Shown: positions 1 through 8,760, numbered from the stretch's first letter. The stretch is 64,000 bases of DNA from RYN-133 sp963785425 (GCA_963785425.1 CAWAVG010000004.1:372001-436000), one strand, 5' to 3'. The notes: generated by a model from the letters alone, not told the origin. Program-made: numbers and translations.

Positions 1-1330
1 CCAGCAGGCCGTCCAGCTCGGTGGCGCTCAGACCGAGGCGCGAGTCGGCGGCCAGCCGGGCGAACAGGTCGTTGCGGTCGGTGCCCTTCTCGCGCATCTC
101 GAGTGCGACGGAGACCGCGTTCTCCTTGATCGCCTCGTGCGCCTGCTCGCGGCCCCGGCCGGCGCGCACCGCGGCCATCAGCACCTTCGTCGTGGCGAGG
201 AACGGCAGGTAGCGGTCGAGTTCGCGTTCGATCACGGCGGGGAACGCGCCGAAGTCGTCGAGCACGGTCAGCGTGGTCTCGAGCACGCCGTCGATGGTGA
301 AGAACGCGTCGGGCAGCGCGACGCGGCGCACGACCGAGCACGAGACGTCGCCCTCGTTCCACTGGTCGCCGGCCAGCGCGGCGGCCATCGACGCATAGCC
401 GCGCAGCACGACCATGAAGCCGTTGATGCGCTCCGCCGAACGCGAGTTCATCTTGTGCGGCATCGCACTCGATCCGACCTGGCCGGGACGAAAACCCTCG
501 GTCACCAGTTCATTGCCGGCCATCAGCCTGATCGTCGTGGCGAGCGAGGACGGCGCGGCCGCGAGCTGGACGAGCGCGCTGAGCACGTCGAAGTCGAGTG
601 AGCGGGGATACACCTGGCCGACGCTGTCGAGCACGCGGTCGAAACCGAGGTGGGCGGCGACCGACCGCTCGAGTGTGTCGAGCTTGTCGGCGTCGCCGCC
701 GAGCAGGTCGAGCATGTCCTGCGCCGTGCCGACCGGACCCTTGATCCCGCGCAGCGGGTACCGGGCGATCAGGTCGTCGAGGCGCGCGAGCGCGACGAGC
801 AACTCGTCGGCGACCGTCGCGAACCGCTTGCCCAGCGTGGTGGCCTGCGCCGCGACGTTGTGCGACCGCCCCGCCATGACCTGCGCGTCGTACTCGGCAG
901 CGCGCCGGGCGAGCCGGGCCAGCACGGCGAGGGTCTTGCCGCGCACCAGCCGCAGCGACTGACGCACCTGCAGCTGCTCGACGTTCTCGGTGAGGTCGCG
1001 GCTCGTCATGCCCTTGTGGATCTGCTCGTGGCCGGCGAGGGCCGCGAACTCGTCGATGCGCGCCTTGACGTCGTGCCGGGTGACACGCTCGCGTTCGGCG
1101 ATGCTGTCGAGATCTACCGCGTCGACACCCTGGTCGACCACGCGCTGGTAGGCCTCGATCGCGCCGTCCGGCACGCCAACGCCGAGCTCGGTCTGGGCGC
1201 GCAGCACCGCGAGCCAGAGTTGGCGTTCGACGACGATCTTGTGCGCGGGTGACCAGACGGTAGCCATCGCCGTCGACGCGTAACGGTCGGCGAGCACGTC
1301 CGGGATCACAGGCTTGGCCACAAGGCCCAT
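1..1330 (-). CDS. purB: Adenylosuccinate lyase, 3' end cut by window edge
   Basis: PurB cleaves SAICAR to AICAR and adenylosuccinate to AMP, two cytosolic steps of purine synthesis. Reading leftward from the ATG at 1330 gives MGLVAKPVIPDVLADRYAS and then the fumarase/aspartase-superfamily core. The signature loop GQVGSSAMPHKMNSR is visible, as are GHEQIHKGMTSRDLTENVEQ and AGRSHNVAAQATTLGKRFA, which carry catalytic-region histidines. About 443 residues are present; family members are about 470 long, so only a short C-terminal piece is missing beyond base 1. purD lies two genes upstream and purA follows further right on the same strand, so purine genes are clustered but interrupted. The frame has no visible lesion. 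Confidence 0.95.
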   Translation of the reverse strand, partial: MGLVAKPVIPDVLADRYASTAMATVWSPAHKIVVERQLWLAVLRAQTELGVGVPDGAIEAYQRVVDQGVDAVDLDSIAERERVTRHDVKARIDEFAALAGHEQIHKGMTSRDLTENVEQLQVRQSLRLVRGKTLAVLARLARRAAEYDAQVMAGRSHNVAAQATTLGKRFATVADELLVALARLDDLIARYPLRGIKGPVGTAQDMLDLLGGDADKLDTLERSVAAHLGFDRVLDSVGQVYPRSLDFDVLSALVQLAAAPSSLATTIRLMAGNELVTEGFRPGQVGSSAMPHKMNSRSAERINGFMVVLRGYASMAAALAGDQWNEGDVSCSVVRRVALPDAFFTIDGVLETTLTVLDDFGAFPAVIERELDRYLPFLATTKVLMAAVRAGRGREQAHEAIKENAVSVALEMREKGTDRNDLFARLAADSRLGLSATELDGLL

Positions 1331-1351
1331 TGTCCCACTGAGGTGAGTGAC

Positions 1352-2011
1352 CTACAGGACGACGTTGAGGCTCACGAAGTCGGCGAGGGCGCGCATGGCA
1401 TTGACAGGTGCGCGGGCTCCGTTGCGTCCCCACGCGCTCACGGCCACCTTCAGACCGGCGGCGACCGCCTCGATACGCGCGACGAGCACGTACCGGCCGC
1501 CCGCTGCGCCGAGCCGCGGTGAGATGGCCTGGGCCCCGTCGGTGCTCAGCGCCGTCTCGACATCGATGTTGAGCCCACGGTAACGACCGCTGACGGCTTC
1601 GAAGACGACCCGGCCGTCGATCGCCGCGCCCCGCACGCACCGGTACACGCTGAGGTGGCCGAGCTGGAGGGCGGGCAGGTAACGCTTCATCGCGCCCGCG
1701 ATCGCGATCGTGACCGGCGCACCGATCTCGCAGGTGAGAGTGTCGGCCTGCGCCGGCGTCGCGGGCGGCGTGACCGTGACGATCGGGGGCGGCGTGCTGG
1801 TCCCCGCCGCGGCGTTCCCGGTCTGGCCGCTCTGGCCGCTCGGCCGGGTCAGTGCCCAGACGGCCACGGCGAGCAGCACGACCGCACCCGCGACGAACCG
1901 GTAGAGCAGGCCGCTGCGCGGGCGGGCGGCGCGCCGGGCACGGTGCCCCGGAGCGCGCTCGTCCGGCTCGTCCGGCTCGTCCGGCTCGTCGGCGATGAAT
2001 TCGACTGGCAT
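1352..2011 (-). CDS. Membrane-anchored hypothetical protein
   Basis: This 219-residue protein is not recognised. It opens with an acidic stretch containing a DEP triplet repeat (encoded by a 9-base tandem repeat near 1966-1992), then a basic patch (about residues 22-32), and one transmembrane segment (about residues 37-54, LLYRFVAGAVVLLAVAVWAL). A Ser/Thr/Pro linker follows, then an exported alpha/beta-looking domain of about 130 residues with two cysteines. The topology suggests a cytoplasmic acidic tail and an extracytoplasmic domain. It lies between purD and purB on the same strand with short gaps and is probably co-transcribed. No catalytic motif is visible, and its function is unknown. 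Confidence 0.7.
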   Translation of the reverse strand: MPVEFIADEPDEPDEPDERAPGHRARRAARPRSGLLYRFVAGAVVLLAVAVWALTRPSGQSGQTGNAAAGTSTPPPIVTVTPPATPAQADTLTCEIGAPVTIAIAGAMKRYLPALQLGHLSVYRCVRGAAIDGRVVFEAVSGRYRGLNIDVETALSTDGAQAISPRLGAAGGRYVLVARIEAVAAGLKVAVSAWGRNGARAPVNAMRALADFVSLNVVL

Positions 2012-2042
2012 CGCCTAGCGACGGTAGTCGCCGGTGCGACGG

Positions 2043-3278
2043 TCAGACGGAGATCGCACCCTCTGCCGCGCGCTGGGCGATGTCCGAGCGCTGCTGACCC
2101 TGCGGCAGATCGACCGTCGCCGCCAGCGCGTAGGCGGCCGCGCGTGCGGCGGCCAGGCTGGGACCGGCGGCGGTCACCGACAGCACGCGGCCGCCGCTCG
2201 ACACGATTGCCCCGTCGTCGCGACGGCGGGTGCCGGCGTGGATGACGCCGTCCTGCTCGGCGCCGCTGATGACGTCGCCGGTGCGGGGCGGGCCGGGGTA
2301 GCCCGCCGCGGCGCGCACGACGGTGACCGCGCTGCCGTCGCGCCAGCGCAGCCGCGGCGGCTGCCCGCCGACGGCGGCCCACCGCAGCACGCCCGCGAGC
2401 GGGGTGTCGAGCAGCGCCAGCACCACCTGGGTCTCGGGATCGCCGAACCGCGCGTTGAACTCGACGACGCGGGGGCCGCGTGCGGTGACCGCCAGGCCGA
2501 TGTAGAGCAGGCCGGCGAACGGAGTTCCCCGTCGCCGCATCTCGTCGACGGTCGGCTGCGCGACGTCGCGCACGATCCTGTCGGTGAAGCCCTCGGGCAG
2601 CCACTCCAGCGGTGCGTAGGCGCCCATGCCGCCGGTGTTCGGGCCGCGGTCGCCGTCCCCGATGCGTTTGAAGTCCTGGGCGGGGACGAGCGGCACGACG
2701 CCGGTGCCGTCGGTCAGGCAGAACAACGACACCTCGGGGCCGTCGAGGAACTCCTCGATCACCACGCGGCCGCAGGCGGCCGCATGGGCCAGCGCCACAG
2801 CGCGGTCGTCGGTGACCACGACGCCCTTGCCGGCGGCCAGCCCGTCGTTCTTGACCACGTAAGGCGCGCCGAAGTCGTCGAGCGCGGCGCCGGCCTGTTC
2901 GGGGGTGATGCACACCCGCGCCCGCGCGGTCGGCACGCCCGCGGCCGCCATCACCTCCTTGGCGAAGGCCTTGCTGCCCTCGAGCTGCGCCGCCTGCCGC
3001 GATGGGCCGAAGCAGTCGATGCCTCGAGCGCGCACGGCGTCGGCGACCCCGGCCACCAGGGGCGCCTCCGGTCCGATGACCACGAGGTCGGCACGCACCT
3101 GTTCGGCCAGGTCGGCGACAGCGGCGCCGTCGTTGGCGTCGACGCCGCGCTGTTCGGCCACGGCCGCGGTGCCGGCGTTGCCGGGAGCACACACCAGCGA
3201 CGTCACCGCCGGGTCGTGGGCCAGCGCCAGGCACAGCGCGTGCTCGCGGGCTCCCGACCCGATCACCAGCACCCGCAC
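2043..3278 (-). CDS. purD: Phosphoribosylamine--glycine ligase (GAR synthetase)
   Basis: PurD joins glycine to 5-phosphoribosylamine with ATP, the second step of de novo purine synthesis. The protein is 411 residues with the GARS N-terminal motif VLVIGSGAREHAL, the ATP-grasp core (FVVK-like VKNDGLAAGKGVVV, near residue 130) and the signature RFGDPETQ near residue 285. The open frame extends to a GTG at 3296, but that codon abuts a perfect inverted repeat (3297-3359). The GTG at 3278 gives MRVLVIGSGAREHAL, the usual family N-terminus, so I chose it. Downstream on the same strand lie the membrane protein and purB. Full length, no lesion. Confidence 0.95.
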   Translation of the reverse strand: MRVLVIGSGAREHALCLALAHDPAVTSLVCAPGNAGTAAVAEQRGVDANDGAAVADLAEQVRADLVVIGPEAPLVAGVADAVRARGIDCFGPSRQAAQLEGSKAFAKEVMAAAGVPTARARVCITPEQAGAALDDFGAPYVVKNDGLAAGKGVVVTDDRAVALAHAAACGRVVIEEFLDGPEVSLFCLTDGTGVVPLVPAQDFKRIGDGDRGPNTGGMGAYAPLEWLPEGFTDRIVRDVAQPTVDEMRRRGTPFAGLLYIGLAVTARGPRVVEFNARFGDPETQVVLALLDTPLAGVLRWAAVGGQPPRLRWRDGSAVTVVRAAAGYPGPPRTGDVISGAEQDGVIHAGTRRRDDGAIVSSGGRVLSVTAAGPSLAAARAAAYALAATVDLPQGQQRSDIAQRAAEGAISV

Positions 3279-3296
3279 GTCCGCGAGCCTAACCAC

Positions 3297-3359
3297 CCGC
3301 TTCTGGTACCGAACGACCAGATTCCGCCCCCGGATCGGGTCACTCGGTACCAGAAGCGG
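3297..3359. terminator. Long perfect inverted repeat between propeller gene and purD
   Basis: Arms 3297-3312 and 3344-3359 are exact reverse complements (16 bp, containing TTCTGGTACCGA) around a 31-base loop. It begins right after the stop of the leftward propeller gene and ends one base before the longest purD frame. Its position fits a terminator for the propeller gene, although there is no clear T tract. It belongs to the set of word-built intergenic hairpins described under findings. Confidence 0.6.
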
Positions 3360-4724
3360 TCAGGACGTGCGGACGATGACGAGGCCGTCCTGGGTCGGGA
3401 CGAGCACGAAGCGGTCGTAGAGGGCCGGCGTCGCGAACCGGGTCACCGCACCGACGGGCACCTGCTCGAGGGTGCGGCCGGTGGTCGGATCGAGCGCGTG
3501 CAGCACGCCCGCCGATACGTCGAGCGACCAGACCCGGCCGCCGCCGACGACCGGTGAGCCGTTGGGCTCGGCGTGCCACAGCAGCTCCAGCGCACCCCGA
3601 TCGATCTGCACGGCGCGGTCACCGTCGGTGCACGGCACGATCACGATCGAGTCGAGCACCGCGGTGCCCCCGTACGACGGGCACAGCTGTGCCTTGCTGA
3701 CCTCGCCGCCGATGCCGCCGAGATGCTGCTGGTCGAGGACGTAGGCCGTCCCCGACTTGCCGACCGCCAGCACCCACTGGGTGCCGACCAGGGCCGGGCC
3801 CTGCGAGCCCAGATCCAGGTCGGCGGCGTTGTCGGCGGCCCAGGTCGTCGGTGAGAAGGAGTCGACGAGCCTTCCGGTCGGGCTGATCTCGAGCACCGAG
3901 TCGCTGTGGTCGTAGCGGTCGCCCTCGACGGAGGCACCGTTGCCCACCTGCACCATCAGGTTGCCGGCCGCGTCGACTGCGGGCCCGGGCGGCGTCCAGA
4001 TGCCTGCTTCGCGCGCGGTCGGGACGGTGTAGGCGACGGGTGTTCCGGTGCCGTCGAGCCGGGTCCCGACGACGCGTCCCTTGTATCCGCCGCAGTCGCC
4101 GTCCAGGCCGCCGAACGGCACCCAGACCCGTCCGCCGGCAATGGTGAGCGCGCCGCGTTCCTGCATGGCTGCGGTCTCGACGCCGGGCAGGTCGAGGCTG
4201 CGCTGCCAGCGCACGTGCCCGGAGTTCAGATCGAGCGCGATGAGCTCGTGCCGCACCGGCGACCCGTACTCGGGAGCGACGTACACGACGCCGTCGAAGA
4301 CCACCGGGGTGCCGGTGATGCCGAGCGGATCGATGTTGCCGCAGGGCAGCTCGTCCCGAGTCGCGGGCGCGGCGAGCTGACGCTGCCAGATCAGGTGCCC
4401 GGTCAGGTCGAAGGCGTACACCCGGTTGCCCTCGGTCGCCGCGACCACCGTGCCGCCGACGACCACCGGCGACGCGTACACGGCGCCGTCCAGCTTGAGA
4501 TCGGCGACGGTGTGCAGGCGGCCGCTGACCGGCGGCATGTCCGGCGAGACGCCGTTGCGGTCGGCCGAACCGTGATAGGTCGGCCAGTCGGCCGGGCGCG
4601 CGGACGGGCCGCTTCGCGTGGGAGAGACCTGCGACGGCGTCACGGTCACCGGGCGCGGCGCCGTGCCCGGGGTGGTGGCCGCGTCCGTCCCGCCGCCGCT
4701 GCTCGGGCAGCCCGCGAGCAGCAC
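3360..4724 (-). CDS. Secreted PQQ-like beta-propeller lipoprotein (copy 1)
   Basis: A 454-residue PQQ-like/YncE-type repeat protein: recurring blades such as LKLDGAVYASPVVVGGTVV, GTPVVFDGVVYVAPE and GRVWVPFGGLDGDCGGYKG suggest an extracytoplasmic beta-propeller of unknown ligand. A lipobox (LLAGC, then Ser/Gly-rich linker) sits at the extreme N-terminus of the GTG start at 4724. That leaves almost no signal peptide. The same frame upstream, before a stop codon, would read CAFRSLSSAAAVLLAGC, a good lipoprotein signal, but it has no ATG/GTG/TTG. An ATG at 4758 is out of frame, and two added bases would give MRAFRSLSS. The start is therefore probably damaged or misread. It is a tandem paralogue of the next gene (4764-6131) and probably shares its operon. 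Confidence 0.8.
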   Translation of the reverse strand: MLLAGCPSSGGGTDAATTPGTAPRPVTVTPSQVSPTRSGPSARPADWPTYHGSADRNGVSPDMPPVSGRLHTVADLKLDGAVYASPVVVGGTVVAATEGNRVYAFDLTGHLIWQRQLAAPATRDELPCGNIDPLGITGTPVVFDGVVYVAPEYGSPVRHELIALDLNSGHVRWQRSLDLPGVETAAMQERGALTIAGGRVWVPFGGLDGDCGGYKGRVVGTRLDGTGTPVAYTVPTAREAGIWTPPGPAVDAAGNLMVQVGNGASVEGDRYDHSDSVLEISPTGRLVDSFSPTTWAADNAADLDLGSQGPALVGTQWVLAVGKSGTAYVLDQQHLGGIGGEVSKAQLCPSYGGTAVLDSIVIVPCTDGDRAVQIDRGALELLWHAEPNGSPVVGGGRVWSLDVSAGVLHALDPTTGRTLEQVPVGAVTRFATPALYDRFVLVPTQDGLVIVRTS

Positions 4725-4763
4725 TGCCGCGGCGGACGACAGCGAACGGAACGCGCATGTAGC

Positions 4764-6131
4764 TCAGTATCGGAGAATCGTCAGGCCCGTGGTCGTCCCG
4801 ACCAGAATCCGCCGCCCGGTCAGGGCGGGTGTGGCGAAGCGCGTGACCGACCCGACCGACACCGCCGCGCGCTCGCCGCCGTGGCTCAGACCCAGGCCGT
4901 GGAGCACGCCGGCGCCCGGATCGAGTGCCCACACCACGCCGCCACCGATCACCGGCGACCCGGTGACCGACGACGAGGCCTGCCACAGCAGGTGCATGCC
5001 GCCGTTCGGGCCGATCCGCACGGCTCGCACGCCGTCGGTGCACGGCACGTACACCACGCCGTTGCGCACCGCGGTGCCGCCGAACGACGTGCACACCGCC
5101 CGGCGGTCGACGGCGCCGCCGATCCCGCCGAGGTGACCGAGCCGTAGGACGTACGCGTTGCCGGACTTGCCCGCGGCGAACACCCACTTGTTCGACACGA
5201 TCGCCGGTCCCTGGGAGCCGAGGTCGAGGTCGGAGGCGTTGTCACTGGCCCACGTCGACGGCGAGAACGAGTCGAGCAGCCGTCCGCGGGTGCTCAGCTG
5301 CAACACCGAGTCGCTGTGGTCGTACGGGTCACCCGGACCGGACGCGCCGTTGCCGACCGACACCAGCATGTTGCCGGACGGGCCGACGACCGGCCCCGGC
5401 GTCGACCAGATGCCTGCCTCGCGGGCGGTCGGGACGGTGTACCGAACGGGGCGTCCCTTGCCGGTGAGCGGCCAGCCGACCACCCGACCCTTGTAACCCC
5501 CGCAGTCGCCGTCTAGGCCGCCGAAGGGCGTCCAGACCCGTCCGCCGGTGATGTTGAGCGCGCCGCGTTCCTGCATGGCCGTCGTGTCGACCCCGCTGAA
5601 GTCGAGGTTGCGGTTGGACGCTATGCGCCCGTTGCCGACGTGCAGGGCGAACAGGCGGTGCCGTACCGGGCTCGCGAACTCGGCGGCGAAGTACACCAGC
5701 CCGGTGCGCGCCGAGTACACCGGCGTGCCGGTGATGCCGAGCGGGAAGATGTCGCCGCAGGGCAGCTGTGACTGCGGGGCCGGGGTGCCGAGATGGTGCT
5801 TCCACACCAGCCGGTTGCTCGGACCGAACGCGTACGCGGTGTCGTTCTCGGTCACCACGATCGTGAGGCCACGCGCGACGATCGGCGACGCGTAGACCGC
5901 CCCGTCCAGGGTGAACCTGCGCGCTACGTGCAGGCCGCCGTGGAAAGCGGGCATCGACGTGCTGCGTCCGGTGCGCAGGGCGTTGCCGTGGTAGCCCGTC
6001 CAGTCGGTGGCGACCCGGCGGGCGGCGTGACCGACGGCCCCGGACGCGTCCGCCGGCGCGGCGAGGCCGGCCAGCGCGGTGGCGATGATCGTGGCGATGG
6101 CGAGGATGGCGGCAAATGTCCGGCGGGGCAT
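4764..6131 (-). CDS. Secreted PQQ-like beta-propeller protein (copy 2)
   Basis: Paralogue of the preceding entry: the two share blade sequences (LDGAVYASPI, LPCGDIFPLGITGTPV, AMQERGALNITGGRVW, YTVPTAREAGIW) and the same order throughout, so they arose by tandem duplication. This copy has an ordinary Sec signal peptide without lipobox cysteine: MPRRTFAAILAIATIIATAL followed by an Ala-rich cleavage region. It would be released or wall-associated, while copy 1 would be lipid-anchored. I chose the ATG at 6131 because it gives that signal; the frame stays open to 6236, and the ATG at 6149 (MTQTADMPRR) is an alternative. 455 residues. The upstream gene purA is closed by a hairpin, so this gene probably starts its own transcript. 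The substrate is unknown. Confidence 0.82.
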   Translation of the reverse strand: MPRRTFAAILAIATIIATALAGLAAPADASGAVGHAARRVATDWTGYHGNALRTGRSTSMPAFHGGLHVARRFTLDGAVYASPIVARGLTIVVTENDTAYAFGPSNRLVWKHHLGTPAPQSQLPCGDIFPLGITGTPVYSARTGLVYFAAEFASPVRHRLFALHVGNGRIASNRNLDFSGVDTTAMQERGALNITGGRVWTPFGGLDGDCGGYKGRVVGWPLTGKGRPVRYTVPTAREAGIWSTPGPVVGPSGNMLVSVGNGASGPGDPYDHSDSVLQLSTRGRLLDSFSPSTWASDNASDLDLGSQGPAIVSNKWVFAAGKSGNAYVLRLGHLGGIGGAVDRRAVCTSFGGTAVRNGVVYVPCTDGVRAVRIGPNGGMHLLWQASSSVTGSPVIGGGVVWALDPGAGVLHGLGLSHGGERAAVSVGSVTRFATPALTGRRILVGTTTGLTILRY

Positions 6132-6214
6132 GTCTGCAGTCTGCGTCATCACCGGATCGATCGCTAGCGTCGACACCATGGCCCTGCTCGATCTTGATCC
6201 CGACCAGTTGCCGG

Positions 6215-6256
6215 TTTTGGCGGCAGGACCCGGCATTCCGGGTCACGCCGCCAAAA
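6215..6256. terminator. Two-tier hairpin downstream of purA
   Basis: Outer arms TTTTGGCGGC (6215-6224) and GCCGCCAAAA (6247-6256) enclose inner arms GACCCGG/CCGGGTC with a 4-base loop. It follows the leftward purA stop (6260) within a few bases, and on that strand the second arm ends in a T/C-poor GGC run followed by AAAACC. This fits a strong terminator for purA and insulates the propeller genes. Confidence 0.65.
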
Positions 6257-6259
6257 GCG

Positions 6260-7546
6260 CTAGTCGAGCAGGTCGCGGACGACGACTGTCTCGTCGCGGC
6301 CTGGGCCGACGCCGATGACCGAGATCGGCGCGGTGATCATCTTCTCGAGCGCGGTGACGTAGTCGCGGGCGTTACGGGGCAGGTCGTCGAGGGTGCGCGC
6401 CTTCGAGATGTCCTCCGTCCACCCCGGGAACGTCTCGTAGATCGGGACGGCGCGGGCGAACTCGGTCTGGTTGGCCGGGACCTCCTCGACCCGTTCCCCG
6501 TCGATCTCGTAGGCCACGCAGACCGGCACCTCGTCCATACCGGTGAGCACGTCAAGCTTGGTGAGCACGAAGTCGGTGACGCCGTTGATGCGCGCGGCGT
6601 AGCGCGCGATCGGCGCGTCGAACCAGCCGCACCGCCGCGGCCGTCCGGTCGTCGTGCCGAACTCCGCACCGGCCTCGCGCAGTTGCTCGCCCTTGGCGTC
6701 GAGCAGTTCGGTGGGGAACGGGCCCTCGCCGACACGGGTCGTGTACGCCTTCACCACTGCAACCACCCGGCTGATGCGCGTCGGCGGGATGCCGCTGCCC
6801 GTGCACGCCCCGCCGGAGGTCGCGTTCGACGACGTCACGAACGGATAGGTGCCGTGGTCGACGTCGAGCAGCGTGGCCTGGCCGGCCTCCAGCACCACCG
6901 TCCTGCCGTCGGTGAGCATCTGATCGAGCAGCAGCGCGGTGTCGGCGACGTAGGGACGCAGCCGCTCGGCGAAGCCGCCCAACTCGGCCACGACCGCGTC
7001 GACGTCGAAGGCCTTGCGGTTGTAGATCTTGACCAGCACCTGGTTCTTCAGGTTCAGCGCGCCCACGACCTTGGCACGCAGCACCTCGGCGTCGAACAGG
7101 TCCTGCACCCGGATGCCGATGCGCGCCATCTTGTCGGCGTAGGTGGGGCCGATGCCGCGTCCGGTCGTCCCGATCTTGGAGTTGCCGAGGAAGCGCTCGG
7201 TGACCTTGTCCAGCGTGCGGTTGTAGGGCGTGATGACGTGCGCCGAGCCGCTCACGACCAGGCGCGACGTGTCGACCCCGCGCGCGTCCAGCCCGTCGAT
7301 CTCGTCGAACAGCACGCCGAGGTCGATCACGACCCCGTTGCCGATGACGGGCGTGCAGCCGGGGGTCAGGATGCCCGACGGCAACAGGTGCAACGCGTAC
7401 TTCTCGCCGTCGACCACGATCGTGTGCCCGGCGTTGTTGCCGCCGTTGAACTTGACGACGGCGTCGACCCGGCTACCGAGCAGGTCGGTCGCCTTGCCCT
7501 TGCCCTCGTCGCCCCATTGGGCGCCGACCAGAACGATCGCTGGCAT
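6260..7546 (-). CDS. purA: Adenylosuccinate synthetase
   Basis: PurA joins IMP and aspartate using GTP, committing purine flux to AMP; PurB then completes the step. The 428-residue protein carries the GTP-binding P-loop variant GAQWGDEGKGK at residues 7-17, GGNNAGHT near 35-42 and the conserved GPTYADKMAR region. It is full length with no lesion, starting at an ATG at 7546 after a short upstream gap. The gene is on the purB/purD strand but is separated from them by the two propeller genes. A strong hairpin follows the stop. Confidence 0.97.
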   Translation of the reverse strand: MPAIVLVGAQWGDEGKGKATDLLGSRVDAVVKFNGGNNAGHTIVVDGEKYALHLLPSGILTPGCTPVIGNGVVIDLGVLFDEIDGLDARGVDTSRLVVSGSAHVITPYNRTLDKVTERFLGNSKIGTTGRGIGPTYADKMARIGIRVQDLFDAEVLRAKVVGALNLKNQVLVKIYNRKAFDVDAVVAELGGFAERLRPYVADTALLLDQMLTDGRTVVLEAGQATLLDVDHGTYPFVTSSNATSGGACTGSGIPPTRISRVVAVVKAYTTRVGEGPFPTELLDAKGEQLREAGAEFGTTTGRPRRCGWFDAPIARYAARINGVTDFVLTKLDVLTGMDEVPVCVAYEIDGERVEEVPANQTEFARAVPIYETFPGWTEDISKARTLDDLPRNARDYVTALEKMITAPISVIGVGPGRDETVVVRDLLD

Positions 7547-7599
7547 GCGTTCCCCTCGGAATGTGTACGGCCCCGAGCAGGGTAGTCGACGCCCGGCGG

Positions 7600-8010
7600 T
7601 CAGCCGCCGATTGCGGCTGCCGCCTCGGGATCGCTGTCGCGCAGGAAGTCGGCGCAGCGCTGCGCCTCGTCGTCCTCACCGATGGTGGCGGCAGCCTGCG
7701 CGAGCGCGTGCAGCGCGCGAAGGAAACCGCGGTTGGGCTCGTGTGCCCACGGCACGGGGCCGGAGCCACGCCAGCCGGCCCGGCGCAGCGCGTCGAGTCC
7801 GCGGTGGTAGCCGGTGCGCGCGTACGCGTAGCCCTCGACCGTGCGGCCGTCGGCCAGGGCGGCCTCGGCCAGCGTGGCCCACGCCAGCGACGAGGTCGGC
7901 AGCGCTGCCGCGACGTCGACCGGGTCGTCGCCGGCGGCGAGCCGGGCGGCCGCGGGATCCTCGGGCAGGCGGGTGGGCGGGGTGAGCAGGTTGCCGTGCG
8001 AGTGGGTCAC
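7600..8010 (-). CDS. DUF3151 family protein
   Basis: A 136-residue cytosolic protein recognised by the actinobacterial DUF3151 core: SSLAWATLAEAALADGRTVE, YAYARTGYHRGLDALRRAGW and GPVPWAHEPNRGFLRALHAL, rich in TPR-like helices. Its role is unknown. The start is the GTG at 8010, because it overlaps the TGA of the upstream tetR gene as GTGA, the mark of translational coupling. The longer frame to 8103 would lie inside tetR. Coupling suggests it is made together with the repressor, though nothing shows a shared function. In other actinobacteria this family also tends to lie near purA and fba. Confidence 0.85.
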   Translation of the reverse strand: MTHSHGNLLTPPTRLPEDPAAARLAAGDDPVDVAAALPTSSLAWATLAEAALADGRTVEGYAYARTGYHRGLDALRRAGWRGSGPVPWAHEPNRGFLRALHALAQAAATIGEDDEAQRCADFLRDSDPEAAAAIGG

Positions 8011-8678
8011 CCGGCCGATTGTGTCAGCGCCGGCTGCAGGGCACGCACCCCGCCGAGGAAGGTGTCGATGCCGAAGCGGTAGTAGTCGTCCGCGTCGTCG
8101 CACTCGAACAGGGCCTCGGTCATCTCGCGCAACCTCGGGTACTGCTCGACGGGCAGCGACCGCAGGGCGGCGCGCTTCGCATCGAGCACGGCATCGCGCT
8201 CTTCGGCGGTCGGCCCGACTTCACGTCCCGGCTCGCCGTCGACAAGCATGACCGCCATCCGCAGCGCGTAGACGCCGATGTCGGCGGTCTGCCGCACGTC
8301 GAACCCGGCGCTGCGCAGCACCTCGAAGACGTGCTCGGACAGCTCGCGGCCGGCGTCGTTGGCGAGCACTCGGAGGAAGGCGAGTTGGACGGCGCCGGGG
8401 TGGCGCCGGAGGCCGTTCACCATCGACGTCACGAGCACCCGCAGCTGGTCGTACCAGTCGAGGGCGGCGTCGACGCCGACATCGGTGCCCTCGAACAGCG
8501 CGTCGCCCATCGCCTCGAGCAGGTCGTCCTTGTCCTTGACGTGCCAGTACAGGGCCATCGGGGTCACGCCGAACTCGCGACTCATGCGGCGCACGGTGAT
8601 CGCGTCGAGACCCTCGGCGTCGGCGATGTCGAGCGCGCGGGCCACTATCGCCGCCCGGCTGAGCTCCGATTTCGCCAT
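8007..8678 (-). CDS. TetR-family repressor of the divergent MFS exporter
   Basis: A 223-residue one-component regulator. The N-terminal TetR helix-turn-helix covers about residues 5-50 (ARALDIADAEGLDAITVRRM, then GVTPMALYWHVKDKDDLL). The C-terminal part resembles the TetR_C (tetracycline-repressor-like) ligand domain. It is transcribed away from an MFS exporter, and the gap contains a near-perfect palindrome (8713-8738), so local drug-responsive repression is very likely. I used the ATG at 8678; a GTG at 8681 and a TTG at 8690 are in frame. No clear ribosome site is seen, and a TATAGT box at 8695-8690 would place the transcript start almost at the start codon, so the mRNA may be leaderless. 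Confidence 0.9.
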   Translation of the reverse strand: MAKSELSRAAIVARALDIADAEGLDAITVRRMSREFGVTPMALYWHVKDKDDLLEAMGDALFEGTDVGVDAALDWYDQLRVLVTSMVNGLRRHPGAVQLAFLRVLANDAGRELSEHVFEVLRSAGFDVRQTADIGVYALRMAVMLVDGEPGREVGPTAEERDAVLDAKRAALRSLPVEQYPRLREMTEALFECDDADDYYRFGIDTFLGGVRALQPALTQSAG

Positions 8679-8691
8679 CACGCTTGACAAC

Positions 8692-8738
8692 TATACACCG
8701 TAAGAGGTTTGCTATACAGCGTAAATGTACGGTGTATA
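8692..8738. promoter_or_regulatory. TetR operator array
   Basis: The palindrome TATACAGCGTA-aatg-TACGGTGTATA (8713-8738) has one mismatch between 11-base arms. A third half-site, TATACACCGTA, lies at 8692-8702 in direct orientation, 21 bases upstream. All three sit between the divergent tetR and MFS starts and overlap likely promoter boxes of both genes, so one repressor could silence both. Confidence 0.75.
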
Positions 8739-8760
8739 TCTACCCGACACAGGAGCTCTT

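Noticed and set aside
1966..1992. Triple 9-base tandem repeat
   Set aside because: It lies inside a coding region and simply encodes an acidic DEP repeat; not a mobile or regulatory element.
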